DNA of 14,405 bases from Comamonadaceae bacterium (GTDB lineage: Bacteria; Pseudomonadota; Gammaproteobacteria; Burkholderiales; Burkholderiaceae): assembly GCA_947505915.1 (NCBI GenBank), contig CANNNH010000021.1, positions 1-14,405 on the forward strand, given 5' to 3'. The position numbers were made by a program, and so were the translations under genes. Numbering within the stretch: position 1 is the stretch's first letter; the number at the start of each line of letters is the position of its first letter. Positions 1 through 6,800 of this stretch are shown in pieces. Below the pieces are notes generated by a model. The model saw nothing but the letters and a program-made list of their open reading frames with translations, had not been told where the DNA came from and did not search any database.

Positions 1-535
1 GATAAGTCGATTGGGCCAGTAAACCGGTATCGTGATTGCATTCCAACAGCAGGGAATGGCAGCCGGCCAGGTGAGTCAGCACATGCTCGCTCGCGTGGCC
101 CAAATCAGTGAGTACACCGAGTTTGAACTGGCCGTCTGTGCAGCTCAGTTGCAAAGGTTCACGGGCATCGTGAGGCACCGTAAATGGGTTCAGTTCAAGT
201 TCGCCGAGATCGATGGCTTGGCCGTCGGCGGCAAGCCGCAGCAAGCCATCAAAGTCCGGGTTACCCAGGGCCGAGTAAGTGCCCCGGCTCATCCAGACCG
301 GCACCCGGTGGCGCAAGGCGAACTGCCTGGCGCAACCAATGTGGTCGGCGTGCTCGTGGGTGATGAAGATGGCGTCGAGTGACTGCTCGTCCAAGCCGGC
401 CTGCTGCAGACGCTCGGACAGTAGCTTGTGCCCCAAGCCGCAATCGATCAGCACTTGCACGTGCCGGATACCCTGGGCCTGCACCAGCGTGGCATTGCCA
501 GTGCTGCCACTGCCCAGGTTTTTAAACCGTAGCAC
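1..535 (-). CDS. MBL-fold metallo-hydrolase (PhnP/YycJ-like), C-terminus outside window
   Basis: Metal-dependent hydrolase of the metallo-beta-lactamase fold, probably cytoplasmic; the substrate of this subgroup is not known to me. The 178 residues present begin MLRFKNLGSGSTGN, the usual N-terminus of the family, and include the metal-binding motif THEHADH (H60, H62, D64, H65), a VPHDA segment (H122) and a TDLGH segment (D144, H147), followed by LLLECNHD. The chain is open at the left edge, so roughly the last third of a typical 250-270 residue protein is missing. The start is GTG at 535: it is the only start codon between the in-frame stop upstream and the conserved N-terminal motif. A GAAGGG sequence directly abuts it, which is too close for a normal Shine-Dalgarno site. 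It lies 21 nt after the bamC stop and is probably in the same transcript. Family call is firm; exact role is not. Confidence 0.9.
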   Translation of the reverse strand, partial: MLRFKNLGSGSTGNATLVQAQGIRHVQVLIDCGLGHKLLSERLQQAGLDEQSLDAIFITHEHADHIGCARQFALRHRVPVWMSRGTYSALGNPDFDGLLRLAADGQAIDLGELELNPFTVPHDAREPLQLSCTDGQFKLGVLTDLGHASEHVLTHLAGCHSLLLECNHDTGLLAQSTY

Positions 536-556
536 CCCTTCAGAAAGTTAAGGTGC

Positions 557-1696
557 TTATTTCAAGTCGTCGGCGAGCACTTTGAAAATGCGCTGGGCAT
601 TGCCGGTGGTGTCTGGTTTGCCTTCAGCATTGAGCACTGTCACTGAGGTCATATCCCCCTTGGCAGTCAACACAATCTGGTACTTCAGGGGCGAAGGGGT
701 GGCGGATTTACTGCTAAACAAGTTGCCAAAGAAACCGCTGGATTTGTTGTCTGACAAAGGCGCTACGTAGCGCACAAAGTAGAGTCCTTTGCTGCGGTCG
801 CGGTCTTCCACAGTGAAGCCAGTGCGGTCAAGGCCCAGGCCGACACGTCGCCAGGCGCGGTCAAAGCCGTCGTCGACCAGCAGAACTTGCTGGTTGTTGA
901 CGGTTTCAATGCGGGAAGTCTGGCGCGCCGCATCCACGGCGATCAGTGCTTTGGATTGATCTGGCGAGACGCCCAACTGGACCATCAGCCGACGTAAAAA
1001 TTCTGCTTCCAGTTCCGGGTCTGCCGGCCTGGCTTGCCAAATGGTGGACGTGTTGGTGCCGCTGGAGGTGGTGACCACTTCAATCATGCCCCTGTGGCTG
1101 ATGAAGATTTCGGTGCTGCCGCTGGCCGTGCGCTCCAGGCGGGTTCTAAACTTGTCGCGCTCACCGGTGGAGTAAAGGTTTTCAAGCACGCGGCCCAAGG
1201 TGTTGCGGATGAAGTCTTGCGGAAGTTTGGCGCGGTTTTCAGCAAAGTCGGTTTCAATGATGCCCAGGTCTTGCTGATCGATGGCCAACTGAAAACCACT
1301 GGTCTTCCAGAACTCGCGTACCGGCTCCCAGAGCTTGTCCGCCGGGCGGTTGACCACCAGCCAACGCTGGTTGCCCGAGCGCTCAATGCGCACATCGCCC
1401 ACACTGCTGGCGGCGATGCCGACCTGGCCGGCACGGCTGGCCCTGTCGCTTTGGAAGGTGTTGGCCGTCACGGCCACGCCAGGCACGGCGTAGCGGTTGT
1501 CACGTGTGAGCTGGCTCAAGTCCGGTGGTACATCCAGCGACGGGCCTTTTTGGGCGCCTGATTTGTAGTCGATTTTTTCACCGATCAGGGTGTCGTTGAT
1601 GGTGGAGCAGCCACTGAGCACCAAGCTCGACAAGAGCAGCGCTACAGCCAGACCGGAGGTGGTCATGCGGGTGCTCGGGGTCATGTGAATCTTCAA
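557..1696 (-). CDS. bamC: Outer membrane protein assembly lipoprotein BamC
   Basis: BamC is an outer-membrane lipoprotein accessory to the BAM complex, which folds beta-barrel proteins into the outer membrane. The 379-residue product has a positively charged start, a hydrophobic stretch (about residues 15-28) and a lipobox LSGC with the lipidated cysteine at C30. Next comes a short linker resembling the BamC lasso region (IDYKSGAQ, then PPDLSQL), then two mixed alpha/beta domains as in the NlpB/DapX family. Length is a little above the E. coli protein. The chosen start is TTG at 1696, because GAAGGA at 1703-1708 sits 6 nt before it; the ATG at 1684 would be 18 nt from that site. It follows dapA by 15 nt, the same dapA-bamC order as in enterobacteria, which supports the name. 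The sequence is diverged from E. coli BamC, so the call rests on architecture plus context. Confidence 0.88.
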   Translation of the reverse strand: MKIHMTPSTRMTTSGLAVALLLSSLVLSGCSTINDTLIGEKIDYKSGAQKGPSLDVPPDLSQLTRDNRYAVPGVAVTANTFQSDRASRAGQVGIAASSVGDVRIERSGNQRWLVVNRPADKLWEPVREFWKTSGFQLAIDQQDLGIIETDFAENRAKLPQDFIRNTLGRVLENLYSTGERDKFRTRLERTASGSTEIFISHRGMIEVVTTSSGTNTSTIWQARPADPELEAEFLRRLMVQLGVSPDQSKALIAVDAARQTSRIETVNNQQVLLVDDGFDRAWRRVGLGLDRTGFTVEDRDRSKGLYFVRYVAPLSDNKSSGFFGNLFSSKSATPSPLKYQIVLTAKGDMTSVTVLNAEGKPDTTGNAQRIFKVLADDLK

Positions 1697-1702
1697 TTTT
1701 TT

Positions 1703-1708
1703 TCCTTC
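1703..1708 (-). promoter_or_regulatory. Shine-Dalgarno site that decides the bamC TTG start
   Basis: On the minus strand GAAGGA is followed by six bases and then TTG at 1696. The next in-frame ATG (1684) is 18 bases away, too far for efficient use of this site. The site lies between the dapA stop codon and bamC. Confidence 0.6.
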
Positions 1709-1711
1709 AGT

Positions 1712-2605
1712 TCAGATCAGGCCGCAAACGCGCAAGGCGTTTTCGACGGTGGCTTCGTTGGCAGGCTCGAGCTGCGTCATGGGCAGGCGCAGGGTCGGTC
1801 CGCAAAGTTTCATGCGGGCCATGGCCCATTTAACCGGTATCGGGTTGGCTTCAATGAACAAGTTTTTATGCAAAGGCAGAAGCTTCAGTTGAATCTGCAT
1901 GGCGCGCTGGGCATCGCCGGCCACGGCCGCCATGCACAGCTCGTGCATCAAGCGCGGCGCGATGTTGGCAGTCACACTCACGTTGCCCTGGCCACCACAC
2001 AGCATCAGCGCCACGGCGGTGCCGTCGTCGCCGGAATAAACCGCAAAGTCGGCCGGTGTTTCTTTGATCAGCCACTGCGCACGCTCAATATTACCGGTGG
2101 CTTCTTTGATGCCGACGATACCGGGCACTTGGGTCAGGCGCATCACGGTCGGGTGCAGCATGTCTGCCACGCTACGGCCGGGGACGTTGTAGAGCACCAT
2201 GGGTAAGTCGACCGCTTCGGCAATCGTCTTGAAGTGCTGGTACTGGCCTTCCTGGGTGGGCTTGTTGTAGTAGGGCACCACCTGCAACTGGCAGTCGGCG
2301 CCTACTTTTTTAGCAAATTTGGTCAGCTCGATGGCCTCAGCCGTAGAGTTCGCGCCGCAGCCGGCCATGATGGGCACTGCTTTGGCGCCGTGGCTGCGCG
2401 CTTGCTCGACCGCCACGCGGATGATCTCGCAATGCTCTTCAACATTGACCGTCGGCGACTCGCCGGTGGTACCCACCACGCCAATGCAGTCGGTACCTTC
2501 GGTGATGTGCCAGTCCACCAGCTTGCGCAAAGTGGGATAGTCAACGCTGCCGTCTTCATGCAGCGGGGTGGCCAGGGCAACGATGCTGCCGGTGATTTGT
2601 TTCAT
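1712..2605 (-). CDS. dapA: 4-hydroxy-tetrahydrodipicolinate synthase
   Basis: Cytoplasmic class I aldolase that condenses pyruvate with aspartate semialdehyde, the first step committed to meso-diaminopimelate and lysine. The 297-residue product is a full-length TIM barrel. Seen in it: the pyruvate-binding GTTGE loop (T46, T47), PYYNKP (Y113), LYNVPGR with the catalytic tyrosine Y139 and substrate-binding R144, and the Schiff-base lysine K167 in GIKEATGN. These match T44/T45, Y107, Y133, R138 and K161 of the E. coli enzyme. An ATG 51 nt upstream is in frame, but the start at 2605 is preferred: it has AAGG about 10 nt upstream and gives the canonical [12 protein letters not shown]-terminus. bamC follows 15 nt downstream and an MBL hydrolase after that, probably as one operon. 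The methyltransferase gene ends about 100 nt upstream. Confidence 0.97.
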   Translation of the reverse strand: MKQITGSIVALATPLHEDGSVDYPTLRKLVDWHITEGTDCIGVVGTTGESPTVNVEEHCEIIRVAVEQARSHGAKAVPIMAGCGANSTAEAIELTKFAKKVGADCQLQVVPYYNKPTQEGQYQHFKTIAEAVDLPMVLYNVPGRSVADMLHPTVMRLTQVPGIVGIKEATGNIERAQWLIKETPADFAVYSGDDGTAVALMLCGGQGNVSVTANIAPRLMHELCMAAVAGDAQRAMQIQLKLLPLHKNLFIEANPIPVKWAMARMKLCGPTLRLPMTQLEPANEATVENALRVCGLI

Positions 2606-2668
2606 GTGAAAAGGACCTTGACCTTGCAGGCGGGTTAGCGCCGCAAAGAGCGGCATGTTCCAAAGAGC

Positions 2669-2674
2669 ATTCTA
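2669..2674 (-). promoter_or_regulatory. Possible -10 element for the dapA-bamC operon
   Basis: TAGAAT on the minus strand, 63 nt before the dapA ATG, in the gap after the methyltransferase gene. It matches TATAAT at five of six positions. The best -35 candidate, TTGCCG at 2689-2694, is only 14 nt away, so the promoter is a weak call. Expected transcript start is near 2662. Confidence 0.3.
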
Positions 2675-2687
2675 CTCAGACAGCGAC

Positions 2688-2705
2688 ACGGCAAAGCCCT
2701 GCCGT
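2688..2705 (-). terminator. Short hairpin after the methyltransferase gene
   Basis: Perfect 6-bp inverted repeat ACGGCA / TGCCGT with a 6-nt loop, starting 5 nt after the methyltransferase stop. There is no T-tract, so it is not a classical intrinsic terminator. It may slow transcription, stabilise an mRNA end, or mean nothing. Confidence 0.25.
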
Positions 2706-2709
2706 CGGC

Positions 2710-3285
2710 TCAGGCAAGCCGATGTTGAGCGGGCCGGACGGCTGGCAGTTCGCGAACTGCGGCAATGCGCTGGACAAAGCGCCCTGTGGACCCCGCCAAA
2801 CCGGTTTCAAAACCATCTTCATAGGCCACGGTGCGCAGTGACTGGCAAAGCTGCAGCAACTCACCGGGCTGTAAGAGAAAATCTGGCCGCGACGGTTTGC
2901 CCACGGTTTCGTTACCGGCGGCAAAGGTTTCGTAAATGAGCACGCCGCCTGGCGCGATGCTGACCAAGAGAGTTTCCATCAGCGACCGCCACAGATAGTT
3001 GGTGACAACCAGAGCGTCAAACTGGCGGCCGGGGAAAGGCCAGGGTCCGCCTTCAATGTCGGCCAATACCGTTTCGCAGCGCTCTGCGGGCAGGCCTATG
3101 GCCGCCAGGGCTTCAGCCGAACTGTCCAGCGCTGTGACGCGATGGCCAAGCGCAGCAAACCAGCGTGCGTGACGCCCGCGGCCGCAGGCCACGTCCAGCA
3201 CGCTGCCACCGGCCGGCGCCAAGTGACTCCAGCGGCGCACCCACGCAGAAGCCGGCTCGTCGCCATGCAAAGGGGAAACGCTCAT
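2710..3285 (-). CDS. Class I SAM-dependent methyltransferase
   Basis: Small soluble methyltransferase of 191 residues with a Rossmann-like fold. Motif I for S-adenosylmethionine binding is VLDVACGRGRH (about residues 29-39). The acidic residue closing the next strand is D54 in VTALDSS, and the segment DALVVTNYLWR and strand VLIYETFA (motifs IV-V region) follow. The layout resembles TehB-like and UbiE/COQ5-type small methyltransferases, but no residue fixes the acceptor, so the substrate is unknown. The start is ATG at 3285, which overlaps the stop of the 38-residue gene upstream as TGATG; a TTG one codon earlier is less likely. No clear Shine-Dalgarno site is visible, so translation is probably coupled to the upstream peptide. 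It appears to close a three-gene unit headed by the MFS transporter. Confidence 0.88.
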   Translation of the reverse strand: MSVSPLHGDEPASAWVRRWSHLAPAGGSVLDVACGRGRHARWFAALGHRVTALDSSAEALAAIGLPAERCETVLADIEGGPWPFPGRQFDALVVTNYLWRSLMETLLVSIAPGGVLIYETFAAGNETVGKPSRPDFLLQPGELLQLCQSLRTVAYEDGFETGLAGSTGRFVQRIAAVRELPAVRPAQHRLA

Positions 3286-3401
3286 CAAAAGCAGGCCCAG
3301 AGCTGGTCGGCCATCATCACCAGAAAGGCCGGCCGCGTGTACAGCGCAAACACCGCCAGCGGGGCGGCAATAGCCAGGCTCCAGAGGGCGACTTTGCGCA
3401 T
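3285..3401 (-). CDS. 38-residue hydrophobic small protein
   Basis: A short reading frame starting ATG at 3401, four nt after the MFS stop, and ending in a TGA whose last base is the first base of the methyltransferase ATG (TGATG). The product begins MRKVALWSLAIAAPLAVFAL, then reads YTRPAFLVMMADQLW and ends ACF. That is a basic N-terminus, one hydrophobic segment (about residues 5-20) and an amphipathic tail with a cysteine at position 37. It looks like a single-pass inner-membrane peptide. Exact packing between two genes on the same strand, and a clean membrane-peptide composition, argue that it is real. No domain is recognised and no function is assigned; it may assist the adjacent transporter or simply couple translation to the methyltransferase. 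Confidence 0.65.
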   Translation of the reverse strand: MRKVALWSLAIAAPLAVFALYTRPAFLVMMADQLWACF

Positions 3402-3405
3402 GGCT

Positions 3406-4662
3406 TCAGGCGCCTGTACCAGCGGGTGCCGGCGTACGCACAATCGGGGCTTCGCGCACCGGCAGGTTCACCAGCCCGGCAAAAATACCCAAGGCGATGG
3501 TGAGGTACCACACGATGTCGTAGCTGCCGTTGCGGTCATACAAATAGCCGCCCATCCAGACGCCCAAGAAAGAGCCGATCTGGTGGCTGAAAAAGATAAA
3601 GCCGCTGAGCATCGACAAATGCTGAATGCCGAAAATCTGCGCCACCGCCGCATTGGTGGGCGGCACGGTGGACAGCCACAGCATGCCCATGATGGCCGAG
3701 AAGATGTAGACACTCAGGGGCGTCAGCGGCACAGCAATAAAGATGGCAATCACCAGGGCCCGGGCAAAATAAATGCCGGCCAATATGTTCTTTTTGGGCA
3801 TGCGCTGGCCTAAAGCGCCGGCCGCGTATGTGCCGAACACATTGAACAGCCCAATCAGCGCAAGCGCGTAACTGGCCACTTCGGGCGGCAGGCTCTTGTC
3901 GCGCAGGTAGCTGGGCATGTGCACGCCAATGAACACCACCTGAAAGCCGCACACAAAATAGCCCGCCATCAGCAGCTGAAAGCTGGGGTACTTGAAAGCC
4001 TCTGCCAGTGCCTGCACGATGGTCTGCTCGCGCTTGACCGGTGCCGCACCCGGCGTGGTTTTTTCGCGCAAGCCATAAGCCAGCGGCACGATCAGCAGCA
4101 CCGCGGCGCTCAGCACCATCAATGCCTCTTTCCAGCCCAGGCTGCTGATTAAAAAGCCTTCGGTCGGCACCATCAAAAACTGCCCGAAAGAGCCTGCCGC
4201 CGCCGCCACACCCATGGCCCAGGAGCGTTTTTCGGCCGAGATATTGCGCCCGATCACCCCGTAAATAACAGCGTAAGTGGTGCCGGCCTGCGCCGCGCCA
4301 ATCAGCACGCCTGCTGACAGCGTGAACAGCAGCCCGGTGGCCGCCAGCGCCATGCCGGCCAAGCCCAGCGCATACAGCACAGCCCCGGCAATGATGACCC
4401 GAAAAGCCCCAAAGCGGTCGGCAATCATGCCGGCAAAAATGCCAAACACGCCCCAGGACAGGTTTTGCACCGCAATGGCAAAGGCAAAGGTTTCCCGCGT
4501 CCAGCCCTGCGCCTGGGTGATCGGCTGCAACCACAGGCCAAACCCGTGGCGTATACCCATCGACAGGGTGACGATAGCCGCGCCGCACACCAGCACCTGC
4601 CACATAGACAGTTTGGGCGCCAGAATATCCGGCGCCCCGGAGGGGTTTGTTGTGGAGGTCAT
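3406..4662 (-). CDS. MFS transporter (monocarboxylate/oxalate-formate antiporter-like)
   Basis: Inner-membrane secondary transporter of the major facilitator superfamily, 418 residues, with a hydrophobicity pattern consistent with 12 membrane helices. The hallmark loop between helices 2 and 3 is GMIADRFGAFR (G78, D82, R83). The first helix carries GIRHGFGLWLQP, typical of MFS members related to the oxalate/formate and monocarboxylate carriers. The central cytoplasmic loop (about 199-215) is polar. The substrate cannot be read from sequence; an organic acid is the family-level guess. The start at 4662 gives a short polar tail before helix 1; no good Shine-Dalgarno site is seen. It diverges from parE across a 118-nt gap with a notable inverted repeat, and is followed 4 nt downstream by the 38-residue peptide gene. 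A long alternative frame on the same strand lacks membrane segments and is discarded. Confidence 0.9.
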   Translation of the reverse strand: MTSTTNPSGAPDILAPKLSMWQVLVCGAAIVTLSMGIRHGFGLWLQPITQAQGWTRETFAFAIAVQNLSWGVFGIFAGMIADRFGAFRVIIAGAVLYALGLAGMALAATGLLFTLSAGVLIGAAQAGTTYAVIYGVIGRNISAEKRSWAMGVAAAAGSFGQFLMVPTEGFLISSLGWKEALMVLSAAVLLIVPLAYGLREKTTPGAAPVKREQTIVQALAEAFKYPSFQLLMAGYFVCGFQVVFIGVHMPSYLRDKSLPPEVASYALALIGLFNVFGTYAAGALGQRMPKKNILAGIYFARALVIAIFIAVPLTPLSVYIFSAIMGMLWLSTVPPTNAAVAQIFGIQHLSMLSGFIFFSHQIGSFLGVWMGGYLYDRNGSYDIVWYLTIALGIFAGLVNLPVREAPIVRTPAPAGTGA

Positions 4663-4699
4663 GGTGCAACTGTAACGATTCAGCGCCTGCAGTGCTGAG

Positions 4700-4745
4700 A
4701 AAAAACAAGCCTTTAACTGTGTTTGTATACAGTATTTAAAGGCTT
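4700..4745. promoter_or_regulatory. Nested inverted repeat with LexA-type box, or minus-strand terminator
   Basis: Outer arms AAGCCTTTAA (4707-4716) and TTAAAGGCTT (4736-4745) are a perfect 10-bp inverted repeat. Inside them is CTGT-N8-ACAG (4717-4732), which fits the CTGT-N8-ACAG pattern of LexA boxes in Beta- and Gammaproteobacteria; the 20-bp context matches the E. coli consensus at 16 of 20 positions. Read as minus-strand RNA, the two stems stack with a 3-nt bulge and are followed by G and six Ts (4706-4700), which looks like an intrinsic terminator or attenuator upstream of the MFS gene. Either reading explains the symmetry and I cannot separate them from sequence alone. Confidence 0.5.
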
Positions 4746-4752
4746 CCCGGAC

Positions 4753-4758
4753 TACAAT
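4753..4758 (+). promoter_or_regulatory. Possible -10 element for parE
   Basis: TACAAT, five of six to TATAAT, 22 nt before the parE ATG. No good -35 lies 16-18 nt upstream, where the inverted repeat sits, so the promoter may depend on a factor or be weak. If it is used, the leader is about 15 nt and any protein bound at 4715-4734 would cover the -35 region. Confidence 0.35.
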
Positions 4759-4780
4759 CCGCGCAATTCACTTCACAGCC

Positions 4781-6751
4781 ATGGCCACCAAACTACCCAC
4801 CGACTACTCCGAAAGCTCGATCCGCGTGCTCAAGGGCCTAGAGCCCGTCAAGCAGCGCCCGGGTATGTACACCCGCACCGACAACCCCCTGCACATCTTG
4901 CAAGAGGTGCTCGACAACTCGGCCGACGAAGCGCTGGCGGGCCACGGCAAAAAGATCAAAGTCACGCTGCATACCGACGGATCTGTCAGCATTGAAGACG
5001 ACGGCCGCGGCATCCCCTTTGGCATGCACCCGGAAGAAAACGCTCCGGTCATCGAGCTGGTGTTCACCCGCCTGCACGCCGGCGGCAAGTTCGACAAAGG
5101 CAAGGGCGGCGCTTACAGCTTTTCCGGCGGCCTGCACGGCGTGGGTGTGAGCGTGACCAACGCGCTGTCCAAGCGCTTGGAAGTCTCGTCCTGGCGCGAA
5201 GGCAAGGCTGCGCATTTGGTGTTTTCAGGCGGCGACGTCGTTGAGGCGCTGCAAATCCGCCCCGCCGGAGAGGGCGACCGCAAGAGCGGCACCGCCGTGC
5301 GCGCCTGGCCCGACGCCAAATACTTTGAGTCCTCGGCCCTGCCCATGGCTGACCTGACGCACCTGCTGCGCAGCAAAGCCGTGCTGATGCCCGGCGTCAG
5401 CGTCACGCTCATCAACGAAAAGACCAAAGAAACCCAAACCTGGCTTTACAAAGGCGGCCTGCGTGACTACCTCACGCAAACACTCACCGGCGATCCGGTG
5501 ATTCCGCTCTTTGAAGGCGAAGGCTTTGCCGACGCCGCGCACGAAAGCTTTGCCGAAGGCGAGGGCGCGCAGTGGTGCGTGGCTTTTACCGAAGACGGCC
5601 AGCCGGTGCGCGAAAGCTACGTCAATTTGATTCCCACCAGCGCCGGCGGCACGCACGAAAGTGGTCTGCGCGACGGCTTGTTTACCGCTGTCAAAAGCTT
5701 TGTGGACTTGCATTCGCTGCTGCCCAAGGGCGTCAAGCTGCTGCCCGAAGACGTCTTTGCCCGCGCCAGCTATGTGCTGTCAGCCAAGGTGCTGGACCCG
5801 CAGTTTCAGGGCCAGATCAAAGAGCGCCTGAACTCGCGTGATGCGGTGCGGCTTGTTTCGAGCTTTGTGCGTCCCACTCTCGAACTCTGGCTGAACCAGC
5901 ACGTCGAGTACGGCAAAAAACTCGCCGAGCTGGCGATTCGCGCCGCCCAGTCGCGCCAGAAAGCCGGTCAGAAAGTTGAAAAGCGCAAGGGCTCGGGCGT
6001 GGCCGTGTTGCCCGGCAAATTGACCGACTGCGAAAGCAAAGACCTGGCGAACAACGAAGTGTTTCTGGTCGAGGGCGACTCTGCCGGCGGCAGCGCCAAA
6101 ATGGGCCGCAACAAAGAAAGCCAGGCTATCTTGCCCCTGCGCGGCAAGGTGCTCAACACCTGGGAAGTCGAGCGCGACCGCCTGTTTGCCAACAACGAGA
6201 TTCACGACATTGCAGTGGCCATTGGCGTGGACCCGCACGGCGCCGACGACGCGCCCGATATGAGCGGCCTGCGCTACGGCAAAGTCTGCATCTTGAGCGA
6301 CGCGGACGTGGACGGCTCGCACATCCAGGTCTTGCTGCTGACCTTGTTTTTTAAGCACTTTCCTAAACTGATTGAGACCGGCCATTTGTATGTGGCCCGC
6401 CCGCCGCTGTTCCGGGTCGATGCGCCCGCACGTGGCAAAAAACCGGCCTCCAAGGTTTACGCGCTGGACGCGGGCGAGCTCAACGCCATCCTCGACAAGC
6501 TGCGCAAAGAAGGCGTGAAAGAAGGCGCCTGGAGCATCAGCCGCTTCAAGGGCCTGGGCGAGATGAGCGCCGAGCAACTGTGGGAAACCACGCTCAATCC
6601 CGACACCCGCCGCCTCATGCCGGTTCAGCTGGGCAATGTTGATTTTTCAAGTACCGAAAGCTTGATCACCAAGCTCATGGGCAAAGGCGAGGCCGCGGCC
6701 CGCCGCGAGCTGATGGAGTTGCACGGTGACGCGGTGGACATCGACGTCTGA
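4781..6751 (+). CDS. parE: DNA topoisomerase IV subunit B
   Basis: ATPase subunit of topoisomerase IV, which with ParC decatenates daughter chromosomes. The 656-residue protein shows a GHKL ATPase domain: catalytic E42 in QEVLDNSADE, DDGRGIP (D74) and the ATP lid SGGLHGVG (115-122). A transducer domain follows, ending near PQFQGQIKERL (K347 is the ATP-contacting lysine). Then comes a TOPRIM domain with EGDSAGG (E431) and DADVDGSHI (D507, D509), and finally the C-terminal RFKGLGEM segment. ParE rather than GyrB is supported by the missing GyrB-type insertion, the length near 650, and parC lying two genes downstream. The QTK-loop threonine is isoleucine (I346). Start ATG at 4781 follows a short leader without a clear Shine-Dalgarno site. 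Possible regulation by the inverted repeat at 4707-4745 is inferred only. Confidence 0.97.
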   Translation: MATKLPTDYSESSIRVLKGLEPVKQRPGMYTRTDNPLHILQEVLDNSADEALAGHGKKIKVTLHTDGSVSIEDDGRGIPFGMHPEENAPVIELVFTRLHAGGKFDKGKGGAYSFSGGLHGVGVSVTNALSKRLEVSSWREGKAAHLVFSGGDVVEALQIRPAGEGDRKSGTAVRAWPDAKYFESSALPMADLTHLLRSKAVLMPGVSVTLINEKTKETQTWLYKGGLRDYLTQTLTGDPVIPLFEGEGFADAAHESFAEGEGAQWCVAFTEDGQPVRESYVNLIPTSAGGTHESGLRDGLFTAVKSFVDLHSLLPKGVKLLPEDVFARASYVLSAKVLDPQFQGQIKERLNSRDAVRLVSSFVRPTLELWLNQHVEYGKKLAELAIRAAQSRQKAGQKVEKRKGSGVAVLPGKLTDCESKDLANNEVFLVEGDSAGGSAKMGRNKESQAILPLRGKVLNTWEVERDRLFANNEIHDIAVAIGVDPHGADDAPDMSGLRYGKVCILSDADVDGSHIQVLLLTLFFKHFPKLIETGHLYVARPPLFRVDAPARGKKPASKVYALDAGELNAILDKLRKEGVKEGAWSISRFKGLGEMSAEQLWETTLNPDTRRLMPVQLGNVDFSSTESLITKLMGKGEAAARRELMELHGDAVDIDV

Positions 6752-6764
6752 CGCGGATTGCGCC

Positions 6765-6800
6765 ATCAAAGCCATGAAAGCCTTTAAGCCCATGAAGCCC
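6765..6800 (+). repeat. Four imperfect 9-nt tandem units across the transglycosylase start
   Basis: ATCAAAGCC, ATGAAAGCC, TTTAAGCCC and ATGAAGCCC follow one another without gaps. The second and fourth units each carry an in-frame ATG (6774 and 6792), so the array contains both candidate start codons of the transglycosylase. Confidence 0.5.

Noticed and set aside
1034..1561. 175-codon plus-strand frame inside bamC
   Set aside because: Antisense to a gene supported by lipobox, length and context.
3142..3813. 223-codon plus-strand frame across the methyltransferase, small peptide and MFS genes
   Set aside because: Spans three minus-strand genes, and its polar, His/Gln/Arg-rich product shows no domain.
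3536..4708. 390-codon open frame on the minus strand overlapping the MFS gene
   Set aside because: Same strand, different frame. Its product is rich in His, Arg, Gly and Cys with no domain or membrane pattern, while the frame at 3406-4662 encodes a clear MFS protein.
5780..6577. 265-codon antisense frame inside parE
   Set aside because: Shadow of the TOPRIM-coding region; no recognisable domain.
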